The position numbers were made by a program, and so were the translations under genes. A DNA stretch of 64,000 nucleotides from Flabesymbios commensalis (taxonomy: Eukaryota > Annelida > Polychaeta > Terebellida > Flabelligeridae). Below, one piece after another: positions 14,001 through 29,000 of the stretch. Below the pieces are notes generated by a model. That model saw nothing but the letters and a program-made list of their open reading frames with translations. It ran no database searches and was not told the origin of the DNA. The stretch is taken from contig OZ024905.1 in NCBI GenBank assembly GCA_964017125.1, positions 32,771,534 to 32,835,533 on the forward strand. Direction: 5' to 3'. The stretch's first letter is position 1; every line of letters begins with the position of its first letter.

Positions 14001-17000
14001 ATAGTGTTTAAATCTGACTGCCTGTCACGGCGGTGATTACCTCACTCTGGTAAACAAAGTATTTTGAACTTGCTCATTCCTATTACGGAAGGCCTCACTG
14101 AGCAGTCACATGGAGCTCGGATTATAAATCCAGAAGTGCCATAAAGCCTCAGTCATTTATTCTTTTATTCATTCATTCTGTCATTCATTCATTCAGTCAT
14201 TAGTATTTTTAGAAAAAAATAGATATGGTGATATTTTTCAGGATAAGCGTAATGCACAGTTTATGCAAGAATTGAAATGCCTTTTCTCATTGATGGTGGG
14301 ATCAGAGCGTCGATATGTAGACCCATCACGGGCTGTTGAAATACTAAAAGAAGCTTTTGCTGCTGGTCCAGGATCTGCCTCTGATAGTCAACAGGTAAAT
14401 CAGTGTATTTTAAATATGCTATATTTATAACTTTCTTTCTTTTCTACTGTTACACATATATAACTAATAACAATGTATATTTATGCATTTTAACAGGATG
14501 TTAGTGAATTCCAGCACAAGCTTCTTGACTGGTTAGAAGATGCTTTTAGGAAAGGAGAAATTACTGATGAATCTAGGTGAGATTTAATAATGGAAAATAA
14601 GAAATATTTAATACATATATAATACATTTAATATGCTCCTCTTGTGGATCTGTTGTATGATTAATCAGCCCATACTGAATGGTTTTCTTATCATGCATTA
14701 CATAATATCTAATGTGCAAACTCCTCCATGTTTACATTTCACATAGACGTTACATACCAATGCCTTGACTAGGGAATTCGTTTGATGATATTTTGAACCT
14801 GATATGATCAACATATTGTTTACTAGGGCAACTCTACTATCAATTGAATAAACGCATGTTAGCACGTTTGAGGAGACAAGTTTACTACATCAGATCTTTA
14901 TTTATTTTGTTATGTTTAGCAATGTCAGGCGACAACCTGGTTTAATTTTGGGAGCAAATCATTTTAATATTGTCATTTTATTCTGCGTTTTTCAAGTATC
15001 ATGAAAAATGGTGACATAGCTGGACTAAGAATATATAACAGAGAGTGAAGTTTGGTTCCGGTACAAGGATAACCTATGCCAAATTTATTTCAAAGAAATA
15101 AAATTAGGAATGGCTGACTGGTGGCCATTTTATCTCAGTTTTGCAAATTGTCTTGGAAAGCTTGCAGGATAGCTGGAGAATTAAGAGAACAGGAAATATG
15201 ACAGCCACATTTTTTCTCAATGAGTGTCGTGAACCTTTTATCAGTGTCAAGCTCGATTGTAATTTTACTCGTCCGATTAATCAGATTTTAACAAATGTGT
15301 AATTGTAATCTTAATTAAGATAAAAATATAAACTGTAAAATATTGCATCTATCACAATCAATCTCACAAAAAAGTAAACAAATATATATATATGAATGTA
15401 TTCTAACTGAATGCCTTACAGTCCTCTAAATAGTGTCATTCCTCTTGTCCCAAAAAATGTGTTGTTAGCCATTCTGATGAATTGGTAAATTTACCGGCAG
15501 TTTAAATGCTATGTCTATAAAAAGAATAGTAGTTTCCTTAAAGCTGCATAACTGTTTTGTCTATTTCGACCGAAATAACCTAAATTGTACAAAACAATCA
15601 TTCATATTTTTATGAAGGCTTTATAAATGCATTAAAACTGTGTAAATGTAGCGGAATTAGTTCACCATGCGATACACTATTGAGTAATATGAAGTAGTAA
15701 ATTGGTCTGTCTGTGTACAATTTGTAGGTAATGGTGGCAGAATTATGGGCCAATATAATGTTGCACTGGGCCCCCATCAAGCCGACCTAATATCAAACAG
15801 ATACGTTGAACCAGCGCCGTAGACGACGAGCCAACATTAGGCAGAAATTGGTTCAATGCCACGTTTTATCCGGGATACCAAACGACCCAAACCGCCCGTT
15901 GGTGTCTTGAGACTAGGACAGTCAGCCTCGGTTACAGTAAAGGCCATTTTTTTTAAAACTGTTTTATTTTATCTCATTTTGCGATTTACATGACTGCGTG
16001 CGACGACTTACGATAAAATAAAATAGAGTGATAATGTCTAATAGCATTTTGAATATATTTTGAAATGCCTATGACAGGGTTGGGGTTGATTACAATTGAT
16101 TATTACGATTATGATTACATGTCATTTTTATTTATTGATTACGATTATGATCATGATTACATGTCATTAAAAATTTTCGATTACGATTATGATTACACTT
16201 TATTTTTTCGATTAGGATTATGATTATGATTACAATAATCATATTTCGTGATTACAGTCATGATTACGGGTGAATAAAATTATCTTAGAAATTCTTATAA
16301 ATAATAATGACATACTATAGCAAATTATAATTAACAACAACTGCAATTGAAAAATACTTTGTTTAATTTATTCATGTTGTGTTCAAGAATGTCAGAATGT
16401 CACAAACTTAAAAATCTTACTGAACCTAATAAAAGCTTATATTCTGCGCGATTCTACTTATTATCTGCGATGTGAGTTATGGGATAACAAAGGTATCCTT
16501 ATAAATAGAATCTATAGGCTACGGATTTGTATGAAAATATATTTGATATTCGATTATTTTTTACAGTCGAACTAAAAAAATGATTTCGTTTTTTGACAAC
16601 TTGGCAGATAATATCAACCTTGTCGTTAAAAATTGTGCAGGGTGGATAACGCTAATACAGCTGTAATTAGCAGTCGCGCCTGATTGCTATGCCCCATGAG
16701 TTATTGAGTAAAAACCTGCAAATGTTTTTCAAAAAAATCACGAAAGTCAGAAGAGTAAAAAATATGGTTTACGTTGAATGTTTTTGGCTGTAATTCTCGC
16801 ACGTTCGGAATAGACCGTCTAAGTGGCGGGCCAAAGACTCAGATGCTGGCTCACACTCAAACATGTTAAAAGCACCAAAGAGTAAAGTTATATTTTCAAG
16901 TCAGTAACATTTTCCACCCAGGTCTGTAAATTAAACATGACATTATATGCATATTTCATCCTTATCGCACAAAGTAAGAACAGATATGCCTATTAAAATG

Positions 17001-20000
17001 ACATGACAAAATAAAAATTGCATCTTGAAATGCATCTATCATCACTTCAAAAATAAAAATAATTTTGAATCTGTTCCTTTCTCTTTAATGATGCTTGTTA
17101 TCTGCCACTTGGTACTTTCAATGTCCTGTTTATACAGACAGTTTGGTTTACTCTGCTGTGATTGGGTTTGTTTTGGTGGGGCAACAATATTAAAAAACAA
17201 CAAACTTAAATCCTTAATAACTCAGTAACCGGAGCAGTAAAATAAAAAATTAAAACACCATTTTCCATGGATTATTCTTTTGAACAAAATGAACAAGACA
17301 GTTATGCAGCTTTAAGTCCTATGACATGTAATGGTAATAGTAATCGTAATAGAAAACTTTTCATAACAGTTAATTGTAATTGTAATCAATAAAATAAATG
17401 AGCTGTAATTATTGTATTCCCAATCACCAATTGTAATCGACCCCAACCCTGCCGTGCGTAATCGGTAAACTATTATTAAAAACAATTCTGTGCTGTACAA
17501 TCTGTGTTACACAAGGATCAGCATGTCAAATTTTGCAGAGATAAATCTAAGATGGCTGACCATCGGTACAGAGAACTGCTCTCATGTTTATTTCCAAAAC
17601 AAATTTCCAGTTAATATAATTTATAATCATTACTGATTGATCATAATCCATGTATTAAATGTTTTCATTTAGTAGTATTTTTTTAGGTAAATTATATTTC
17701 AGGTTTTTCAAGACATTTTAACTTATTGCTAATTTATACAATGTTACAATTTTCAATCCTGAAACTGCAGGAGGGAAAAAGTAAGGAGCAGGTCTGGCAA
17801 ATCCATCCTCATTGTATTGCCTTTGCTCTGTGTTGGCATAACCTGTAAATGAAAAATAACTGAATATAATAATTTAGTCTAGATTTTAAATGTATACAAT
17901 TTTTTTAATGATTAACTTGAGCTTATATTTGATGATACATTGTATGACATAATGTTCTTCCTGTTAATGAAATTATGTTTCTTAGTGCAGACTACTCAGT
18001 TTATGGACTGTACATTCAATTTTCATTATATTTAACCAGGCCCACCAACCAGAAAAATAGGAGTATAGAATCCTCAAGCAACCCAATGGTACAACTATTT
18101 TATGGTCAATATTTGACACAAGGCATCAACGAAGGTTTGCATAAAGTTTTACATTAGTTCAAAAGGAATGCACTTACCCTTTAATCGCTATATTTTTTTT
18201 TTTAGTTGGTATTTTCGCCCACTTGAAGTTGTGTCTGGCTGGCGTTGTCTCGGATGTCTGTCTATCTGTCCGCATTTCGTTTCTAGAGGAAATCTCTGGA
18301 TTTCTTTCATAGTGCACACACACACTAATGTCCCTTTGTGGTTTATGACCTTTGACCAACATGTACATCTCTTGGCCAAAATAGCTTTATTTTTTTAATA
18401 TTGCTGATATCTGACGAACTGTGGCAGATAGCTAGACCAGTACTATAAAACAAAATGTGTGGTTTCAGGTAGAGATATGCCCTGAAAAATTTCAACTTGA
18501 TCAAATTCAAAGTGCAGACTATCAGCCTTAATTAACTTTACGGTAATATGACTGATATCTGCCAGATAGCTAGACCATTTCTATAAAACAAAATTTGCAG
18601 TTCCAGATAGGGATATGCAGTGAAAACGTTCAACTTGATCAAATTTAAAGAGGCCCACCTCTCGGCCATAATTAACTTTAATACCATGCCAGATAGTTAG
18701 ACCATTTGTATAGAGGTTTCAGGGAGGAATATGCACTGAATTATTTTGACTTGATCAAATTTAAAGTGGCTGACAATCAGCCTTAATTAACTTTAATATG
18801 CCTGATCTCTGGCAAACCTTGCGAGATGGCTAAACCATACTATAAAATATGTTTGGTTTCAGGGAGGGATATGCCCTGAAAAATGTCAACTCAATTAAAT
18901 TCAAAATGGCTGACTTGCAACCAATATTGACATTAATATGCATAGTATATGGAAAACCATGCCAGATAGCTAGACCATTAGTATAAAACTAAATGTGTGG
19001 TTTCGGGGAGGGATATGCCCTGCAAAATTGCTACTTGATAAAATTGAAAATCTGTGACTTGCGGCCATCATTGATTTTAATATCTGTGATGTACATGGCA
19101 AACTGTTGTAGATAGCTAGACCATACTGTAAAACAAATGTGAGAGTTCATGGAAGGATGCACCCTGAAAAATTTCTATTACCAGGGTAGGCGGGGTATTA
19201 TGGTGGCCGGATTGGCTTGCCTCTTGTTTTTTTTTGCAAAAGCATAAGGGTGTACAAACCACCATCCATTCATATGAAATGCTATGCGTTTTTCTAAAGT
19301 TTGTGAACTTCGGCGATGGCCCATAAAATGATCTGTTTTATACACAGATCCAATATAATATACCAACTTTGGCTGGATAATTTTTTATGCATTTTCTAGT
19401 TTTTTACTGAAAAAAACACTATTTCACAGCAAAATCACTTTAAAATTTTTCCATTGAACAAATTTATCTTTTTTTTCAGACAAATCCTGTTATACACTTA
19501 ACACCTATAAAATGGTCTTTTTTACGCACAGATCAGAAATAAACTGGTATGGTGGATAAAAAAAATCGGCAGTTTCACTTTTTTGCCAAACAAAAGCATC
19601 ATTGCGCAGCAAAATTGCTTGAAAAATAAAAATATAAAAAAAACTGTCATTTTTCAGAATATTGATGAAAAAACCTGGGGGTTTTTCCCCATCCTTCATA
19701 ATGCCGCCTTCCGTCTGATTTCGGGGTGGCACATCACATGGCAATGCCATTAGTATAAATTTTATTGATTTTAAAATCAAATTACTTTTTTACTGAACTG
19801 TTCCACATGTATTAATTTTCTCTAAATTTACAAAATCAGCAGATCAACAAGAATATTGCATCAGCTACCCATTTCTAAACTGATGTGTCATTTACCAGGA
19901 AAAAAGTTTCAGAATAAGGATCGATTTGGACAATTTCCCCTTCAAGTTGGAGGATTCGCTGATATCCATGAGAGTTTGGAAGGAGCCACGGCTCAGGGTC

Positions 20001-23000
20001 AGATTGAAGCTGTTAATTGTGATGTCACATCTGAATCTGGACAAGAGGTAGACCCCTATACATCTGGATATTGTTTGATGTTTTATTTATTATTTTTTTT
20101 AATTATCCAAATAATTATATAAGCTGTGAATCTCATGAGAAGTGAGTGGCACTATTGAATATCGAAAATTTACTATACTTCAGAGCAATTTTTTTGTATT
20201 AGCGATTACAATATGTAATTGTGTTACCACTTACTTACATCTATATGTAGTTTGTGATAGTACATGTAGTAGTATTGTACTCTATTTTTGCTATATTTCA
20301 TAAGGCATAAGAGCCCTGTCTACATGTACATTGCATTTTGTGATGATCTGGCTTCACATTTGTAAGAACATTGCCTGATGTGAGATGTCTTCCAGCTTTG
20401 GTTCACACATCTACCCCCGGTGCTGACATTTGAGCTATCAAGATTCCAGTTCAATCAGGCTTTAGGCCGTCCAGAGAAGATACATAACAGATTAGAATTT
20501 CCACAATTGCTATATATGGACAGGTAATCTGATACCAATTCCACCTGATTCTTTATCTAGTGTCTGTCAATGACAGTTAATCAGTTACCCCTTTCAGCGT
20601 GGGGACCATCCTTATACGTGTGATTGAGATGTATAAAGACAGTCCCTGCACTGAAAGAATAAACATATTTATAATGGCCGTATTCAAATGAATCAGAAAG
20701 AGCTAACTGAGACATTTATGATTTATTTCAAATTAAAAAAAACCTTTGGTCTCTATAGTTTATTTCAGCGCTGTAAGTGTTAATGGTATTAACCCTTTTA
20801 TTGCTGGGCTCATATTTATACAGTTTCAAGCTACTTCCAAACCAAATGAAATGCCACTTAATTGGCAGAATAGGTTGTTATTCACATAATTAAATCTGGG
20901 AGATGTCTATTTTTCATAAGTAGTTATATTTTTCACCATTTGGAACTGGAAATTGCATCAGCGATTTCAGATTCTAATGAAAGAAAAAGAGAAACAAACA
21001 ATTCAGCAGGACAAGGGTTTATTGGTCATACATTAGAAAAATATAATTTTTCATGTAATTTGTCACTCCAAATAATAAATTTTTCGGAACGTTTTTCTGT
21101 GCCAGATAGCTGTATAAACCAAATAATAAAATAGCTTATGTACTGTTAAACTCTTAATCTTTAACACAATCATTTTTAACACAATTGTTTTGAAATATAT
21201 GATACTACAATGTTTGATCAATTCCTCAAGCAATTAATATTTTATTTATGTTATTATTAAATTTCTAAATTTTGTCTGAGATTTAACTCATTAGCCCACC
21301 TTTTAATTTTAATTAAAAAAGGTGGGCTATTGCAATTGAAGTTAACATTTACTTCTGGGCGCGATAACTTGAAAAGTTTTTCATGTATCCTTCCCAAATC
21401 TGTTATGCATGTTACGAATGACCAGTTCTCGAACAAGTTCAAAATTCAAAATGGCCGACTTATTGCGATTTTTCGCCTTTTATGTCAATAATTTGACCTT
21501 GTGGGCATGATAACTTGAAAAGTTTTTCACGTATCTTTGTCAAATTTGTTATGCATGTTACTAATAAATAGTTCTAGGACAAGTTCAATAATGGCTGAAA
21601 AAAAAATTTAAATGGCCGATTTATTGTGATTTTTCGCATTTTATGTCAATAACTTGACCTTGTGGGGGCGATAACTTGAAAAGTTTTTCATGTATCATCT
21701 TCAAATCTGTTATGCATGTTACTAATAACCAGTTCTCGGACAAGTTCAATAATGGCTGGAAAAAAAATCAAAATAGCTGATTTATTGTCATTTTTCGCAT
21801 TTTACTGCAATAATTTGACCTTGTGGCCGCAATAATGACTTCAAGTTCAATAATGGCCGCGGGCTATTGTCGAGTGTGCTCTTGTTTATTTTATAATTTC
21901 TCTATTTATTTGTGTAAAATGTTTTTGTAGTAAGTTTACACAAAATTATGCTTGGAACTAGAACAAAATAATTTTACAGTATCCCTATACATGTATATCT
22001 TTAATTTTCAATCTACTGACACTTGAAAAATGATTTATTCGCAAGAAGTACAACATTCATATTTGTGACTTTTTTATAGATATCTGGAATGTAATCAATG
22101 CACTACACGACAGAAAAGAGAAGAGGTAAAAAAATTAAAACAGCAACTCTCCCACCTTCAAATGAGACTTGACAAGTTAGTTTATTTTATTTTTATATTT
22201 CACTTATCATGTTGATGAGCATGTTGAAGTGCTAGAATTGGAATTCACCAGAGCTATTCTTTTCTACTTTTGCCATGCTAGCTGTTGACATACTGAAGTC
22301 ATGTATACATGACTATTTACTATTTTAGATTCGATACAATAAATTAGCCACTTGTTTTTAGACATTTGAAATAATATGATATGAAAGACTTAATTCATTT
22401 TCTGCTGATCACAACTATTTTCGTTTGATTAGTCGACCAAATCACTGTTATTGGGAATGAAAATGTGTGTCTAAACATCCATATTTGCAAATATTTCTGC
22501 TCATATTGAACAAATATGAGTAATTTTCAACCACTTGAAATTGTGGGTCGCGGTAGCGAGACACAACTTCAAGTGGGTGAAAATTTTATTAAGTTTACTT
22601 TGCAATAGTCAACATGGATTTTTTTTTTTATTTTGATGACCCAAGTGTAGTTTTTGACAACCACCAAATGACAGAAAGCATTTTCATGTCATGTGGTGCT
22701 TAATTACCAGCAGCCCTTAATCAGTTTTGATTACGAGTGCTACACTTGGGCTATTTTGACAACCAGTTAGCCTGCTGCTGATAGTTGTTGCTCTCGGTTA
22801 GAAGGAGCTGCTTTTCTGATGTTAGCAGATAAAGGAGGATAAATTCTGTTTGCTCTCGATTCTTAAATATATCTTGAATATATTGATCAAAATCTATCTT
22901 GAAATGATCAAAATATTGCAATGCTCGTTTAACAAGTGATTTTAAGTTGACATAGCTTGTAAGCCTCATAAGCTTGAATTTCAGACATTTACAACCATTT

Positions 23001-26000
23001 CGTTGAATTGAATATGAAAATAAATTTCAGATTCATCAAATATGGTTCGGGGCCAAAACGGTTTCCGCTTCAAGATGTATTAAGGTACACTTTAGAGTTT
23101 GCAAAAAGTGGGACATGCAAAAGTACAAATGGTGACAGTGATGGGACAAGTGATATTGAAATGGACTCTCCAAAATCCCAGACAAGGTTTTTTTACTAAC
23201 TTTTACCTCATCAATTTGTATTTTTTTAACTCACAACAATACAGAAATTGCAACAGTATTCCTTAACATCACAGACAGTATGTAAAATAGCTTAAAAATT
23301 ATTAAGTCTCCACCCACTATGTGGTGGTGGAGACTTATTGTTTTTGCTGAGTCGGCCCGCCGCCACATTTTGTTTCTACTCTCGCTCGAAAACCCCTACT
23401 CGGATTATTTACAAATATTTGCAGTATGCATATTAACCCTGGGGAATTTGCCTGGTAATTTTTTTTTTTGCGTTTTTCAGTTTCTTCAACAAAATCCAAG
23501 ATGGCCGCCAAAATCCTATGGCGCTCTCTAGAGCTTGAACCGCTTTATGGATTTGTTTCATGTTTGGTTTAAATGAAAAACGCTAGCCCTCACATGTGCT
23601 GATTAGTTTTTGGTGTGATTCTGATAATAAAAAAATGATGTTTTTACGTTTTAGAATTTTAGCGGATATTTCAGTTTTGTTCATTTTGGCTATCAACAAA
23701 ACTGGTAATTCAGCTATACTCCCCTGCTCGGATTATTTCTAAATATTTGCAATATGCATATTGGCCCTAAGGAATTTGCCCATTAAGTTTTGGGGCGTTT
23801 TTCAGCTCCTTCAACAAGATCAGAGATGGCCACCAAAATCCTATGTCGCTCTCTAGAGCTTAAACCGCTTTATGGATTTGTTTCATGTTTAGTTCAAAGG
23901 AAAGACCTTACCCTGCACATGTGATGATTAGTTTTTGGTGTGATTCTGTTAATAAAAACATTGTTTTTTTTGCGTTTTGGAATTTTAGCGGATATTTTAG
24001 TTTTGTTTATTTTAGCTATCATCAAAATTTGGTAATATAGCTATACACCCCTGCTCGGATTATTTCTAAATATTTTCAGTATGCATATTGGCCCTAGAAA
24101 ATTTGCCCGGTACATTTTGTTGGCGTTTTCAGCTTCTTCAACAAAATCCAAAACGGCCGCCAAAATCATATGTCACTCTCAGAGCTTGAACTGCTTCATG
24201 TGATTTTGATAATAAAAACTTTTATTTTTTCTGTTTTAGGATTTTAGCTGATATTTCAGTTTTGCTCATTTTAGCTATTATCAAAATTTGGTAATATAGC
24301 TATACAGCTCAAATGTTATCTTTGTGTATGCTTGAAGGCCCTGAAAAAATTGTCAGAAGAATTGTTTTTCATTTTTCCAACTAAATTCAAGATGGTCGAT
24401 GAATCACATGTTACTCTCAAGAGCTTCCACCACTTCACCAACTTGTTCCAAGGAAACAACTTACCCTGGACATATTAGAATTTGGTGTGATTCTGACATC
24501 ACATTTTTACGTGGTTTAAATAAAAAATTGGTGACAGTACTGTATTTCTCTATAATTAATGTGTTTTGGTTGAATTTCATTGTATTTTAGTGTCAAAATG
24601 GACTCTTCTGAAAGCACACCAACTAATCAGAGGTCACCTACATTCCCTCAAGATGTGCAGATGTCATCACCAGGATCTACTAATTCTCAACTGCTTCAGC
24701 AGTCTGCATCTCATCCTAATCCACGGCATGTATCCAGATCTGAACTAGGCATCTTACAAGAATGTTTACAGCGCTGGAGGCAAGAAGTGGAGCAAGATGT
24801 CAAAGGTTAAGAAACAGATAGGATAATTAAATTGTGTTTTTTATTTCACTTTCACATCATTTTATTATCGCTTATTAATATAATCAGAGAATCAAGTAAA
24901 TATTACAGTATGCTTAAGAAAGATTTCTAACTATAGTAAATGCTAATTATTTTTTTGAAAACAATACTACCCGTTTAAAGCTGGATATTGACTCTTCTCA
25001 TTCATATACAAGTTCTGAATGGAAAAATATTGATATGTAGTGTTAGATTTATTTTTAGATAAGTTTATTATTTCGGAAAGGCCATGGATTTATTTTGCCA
25101 TAACTAGGGAACTAACTATAAATATTACTTTAATGAACGTGTTTGCTTTGTTTTATTATTATAATGAATTTGCATGTTTTTTATACAATAACACAAAATT
25201 CACTTTAAAAAAATTCTAAACACAAAATTTAAGATACATAACTTCACATGTAAATTAACATCTGATCACACTTTGGCCAACACATTTGCATGATTGTAAG
25301 CGCCAAGCTGATCCTGTTACTGTTCAATAAATTAGAACACTACCTTGGCTTGAGCTAGTTTCAACTGGCTGCTTACTATATTTCACTGATTTGTATTTTA
25401 TTTTGCAGAACTTCAAAACAGTATAGGACAGTTAGAATATAGAATGGGCTGTATGTATGCAGGACAAAATTTACAACAGGTTTGTTTTCTTACATTCGGA
25501 TATTATTGTGTAATAAGATAATTTCCTGTGATATTAATTGGTAACTCGTTTTGTAAAAATATTTTACTTCAAAAAAAAAAAAATACTGCTGCTAAATGTA
25601 TTGTAGTTAATATGTATTTGGTGTAAAATTTGTTAGTGGAATGACAATATTTGCGTCACAACTCATGTAGTACTCTGTTACAGATGACACTTACTAGTTC
25701 AGTAGTTTTGTTTTCAAATGGTATTTTTTTTCTATCAATTACCTAAAGGAAAACATACCATCCAGTAGCATATGTTTCACCTGGCCAGAACTTATACGTC
25801 GAGCAAGGTCAATCACACTTCAGTGTTTTAAATCTTGCAAAATTTGTAAGACTGTTATATTTTATCTCCTCTTAGGCAACACTACTATTGCTATGCAATA
25901 CTTTTGTAGAGTCAACTCACACAGCATGGTCAACATGTATTACCTGATCTAGTACCTGCAACGGTTATTTTTAGCTCCCGCCGTCACCGTAGGTGAGACG

Positions 26001-29000
26001 GAGGGAGCTATGGATTCCGCCTCCGTTTTTTTTTACCTTTTCTTTTGCCTATAACTTTGTAAGAAAATAAGCTAGGATAACAATTTTTGTTATGTGGGTT
26101 ACTTCCAGGTGGCTTATGGACAGGTAAAATATTTTTAATCTGAATTTAATACACAAGGTCGCAGAGGAGAAAATGATGATGTTACGGCGTTGGGCCGTCC
26201 GTAAACAATTCGTTTCCGGAGCATATCTCTGAAAGTACTTGTCCGATTGTCTTCAAATTTCACACACAACACCCCTAGGGGGTCTAGTTGTGCCTTTTGG
26301 GGTATATGAACTTTGACCTACTTTTGGTTCAGAACTATGACCTATTTAGACGTTTTGACGCACACTTCGTTTCCGGAGCAGATCTCGAAAAGTACTGGGC
26401 CATTATTCACCTCGACAGGCCTGATATTGCGGAATATCATGAAAACCGCTCAAGATAGCTACACCATTACTATCAAACAAATTGTCAGGTTTCAGGAGAG
26501 GATGCATTTTGAAAAAATTCAACTCGACCAAATTCAAAATGGCCGCCAATCAGACATTATTCACTTTCACATGGCCGTTATTTGGTAAGCCGTGCTAGAT
26601 GGCTAGACCATTACTATAAAACAAAATGTGTGATTTCAGGAGAGGATGCATCTTGAAAAAATTTGTCCCGATAAAATTCAAAAGGGCCACTTATCGGCCA
26701 TTATTCACTTTCACATGGCCGATATTTGGTAAACCGTGCTAGATGGCTAGAACATTACTATAAAACAAAATGTGAGATTTCAGATGAGGATGCATCTTGA
26801 AAAAATTTGGTTTGATCAAGTTCAAAATGGCCGCCTTTTCGGCCATTATTCATGTTCACATGGCCGATATTTGGTAAACCGTGCTAGACGGCTAGACCAT
26901 TACCTGATTACTATAAAACAAAGTGTGAGTTTTCGGGGGAAGATGCACCCTGAAAATTTTTAACTTACGAATTCAAAATGGCCGACAATCAGCATTATTT
27001 ACCTCGATAGGCCTGATATCAGGTAAACCGTGCTAGATAGCTAGACCATTACTATAAAACAAAATGTGCCGTTTCGGGAGAGGATGCCTTTTATAAACTT
27101 TCGACTCAATCGAATTCAAAATGGCCACCTATCGTCCACTATTCACTTTCACATTGCTGATATTTGGTAAACCGTGTTAGATAGCTGGACCATTACTATA
27201 AAACAAAATGTGAGATTTCAGGAGAGGATGCATCTTGAAAAATTTTGACTTGATCAAATTCAAAATGGTCTCCTATCGGCCATTATTCACTTTCACATGG
27301 CTGATATTTGGTAAACTGTGCTAGATGGCTAGACCATTACTATAAAACAAAATGTGAGATTTCAGGAGAGGATGCATCTTATAAAAAATTGACTCGATCA
27401 AATTCAAAATGGCCGCCTATCGGCCATTATTCACTTTCACATAGCCGTTATTTGGTAACCGTACTAGATGGCTAGACCATTACTATAAAACAAAATGTGA
27501 GATTTCAGGAGAGGATGCATCTTGAAAAATTTCGACTTGATCAAATTCAAAATGGTCTCCTATCGGCCATTATTCACTTTCACATGGCTGATATTTGGTA
27601 AACCGTGCTAGATGGCTAGACCATTACTATAGAACGAAATGTGAGATTTCAGCTGAGTATGCATCTTGGAAAATTTCGACTTGATCAAATTCAAAATAGC
27701 CGCCTTCAGGCCATTATTCACTTTCACATGGCCGTTATTTGGTAAACCGTGCTAGATGGCTAGATCATCACTATAAAACAAAATGTGAGATTTCAGGAGA
27801 GAATGCATCTTGAAAAATTTAGACTCGATCAAATGCAAAATGGCCGCCTATTGGCCATTATTCACTTTCGCATGGCCGATATTTGGTAAACCGTGCTAGA
27901 TGGCTAGACGATCACTATAGAATGAAATGTGAGATTTCAGCTGAGGATGCATCTTGAAAAATTCTGACTCGATCAAATTCAAAATGGCCCCCTATCTTCC
28001 ATTATCTACTTTCACATGCCCAATATTTTGCAAACTGTGTTAGATGCTAGTCCATTACTATAAAACAAAATTTGAGGTTTCAGGGGAGGATGCACCCTTA
28101 ATTTTTTTAACTAGTTTATATCGAATTCAAAGTGACCGTAAATCAGCTATTAGCTACCTCGATTGGCCGGATATAGGGTAAACCGTGCCAGATAGGTAGA
28201 CCATTACTGGGATACTGATTAGGATCATTAATTTCAATGGAGGTTTGCAATCTCTGACAGACTGTCTAGTTCTTATCTTACTCTTAGACTGAGCTTCTTA
28301 GACCTAGTTGTCTTGTGTCTTGATTTTTGACCTAGCCTAGGACTACATTAATAACCCTACACAAAATTGCTTAAATCAAATTCTAATTCGGAGCGGGAGC
28401 TCCTGGACTTATGTAGTCTTGTTATCACTTGCCTTTCAAGTCTTTTGTTTCTGTCCTCAGCATCCGTACCGCCTGCATGCTGTGCTTGTTCATGAGGGCC
28501 AGGCAGCCTCGGGTCACTACTGGGCATATGTTTATAGCAAAGAGTGCCAGAGCTGGCTCAAGTTTAATGACATATCTGTCACGGAATCCTCCTGGGAAGA
28601 GCTGCAGAGAGAGGGAGTAGGCGGCTATCATAATGCCAGTGCCTACTGCCTCATGTATGTGGATCAAAACCAGAATGATGTTTTCAATGGTCAGTAAGCT
28701 GTTAAAAAAAACAGCGTTCTCTATGAATTTCTTTCACAGCATGTAACAAAATATTTATTAGTAGATCGAAGCTCTACTGTTGCAGTTGTCCGGACTTAAT
28801 GTATATTAGTATCGATTTATTCCACGACAATGACGTTAAATTCGTTGAGCTGAGAACATATCTAACGTCATGTGTCTGTTAAAAAGAACTTTCTTCACTG
28901 CACTACGAGCTACAATTTTGAGATTTATATTTAGATGCTCAGATAAACATAGTCAAATATCTGTTTTTTTCTGTGATACCATGTCAGCCTTTAGAGATTA

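Noticed and set aside
13985-14060. Functional tRNA-Asp gene
   Set aside because: The T-arm and acceptor pairing cannot be drawn. At most it is a relic.
16075-17451. Autonomous hAT transposon
   Set aside because: No transposase frame longer than about 67 codons, and none with hAT motifs.
26313-27700. CRISPR-like regular spacing
   Set aside because: Units of 144 bp are whole tandem repeats without distinct spacers, in an animal intron.
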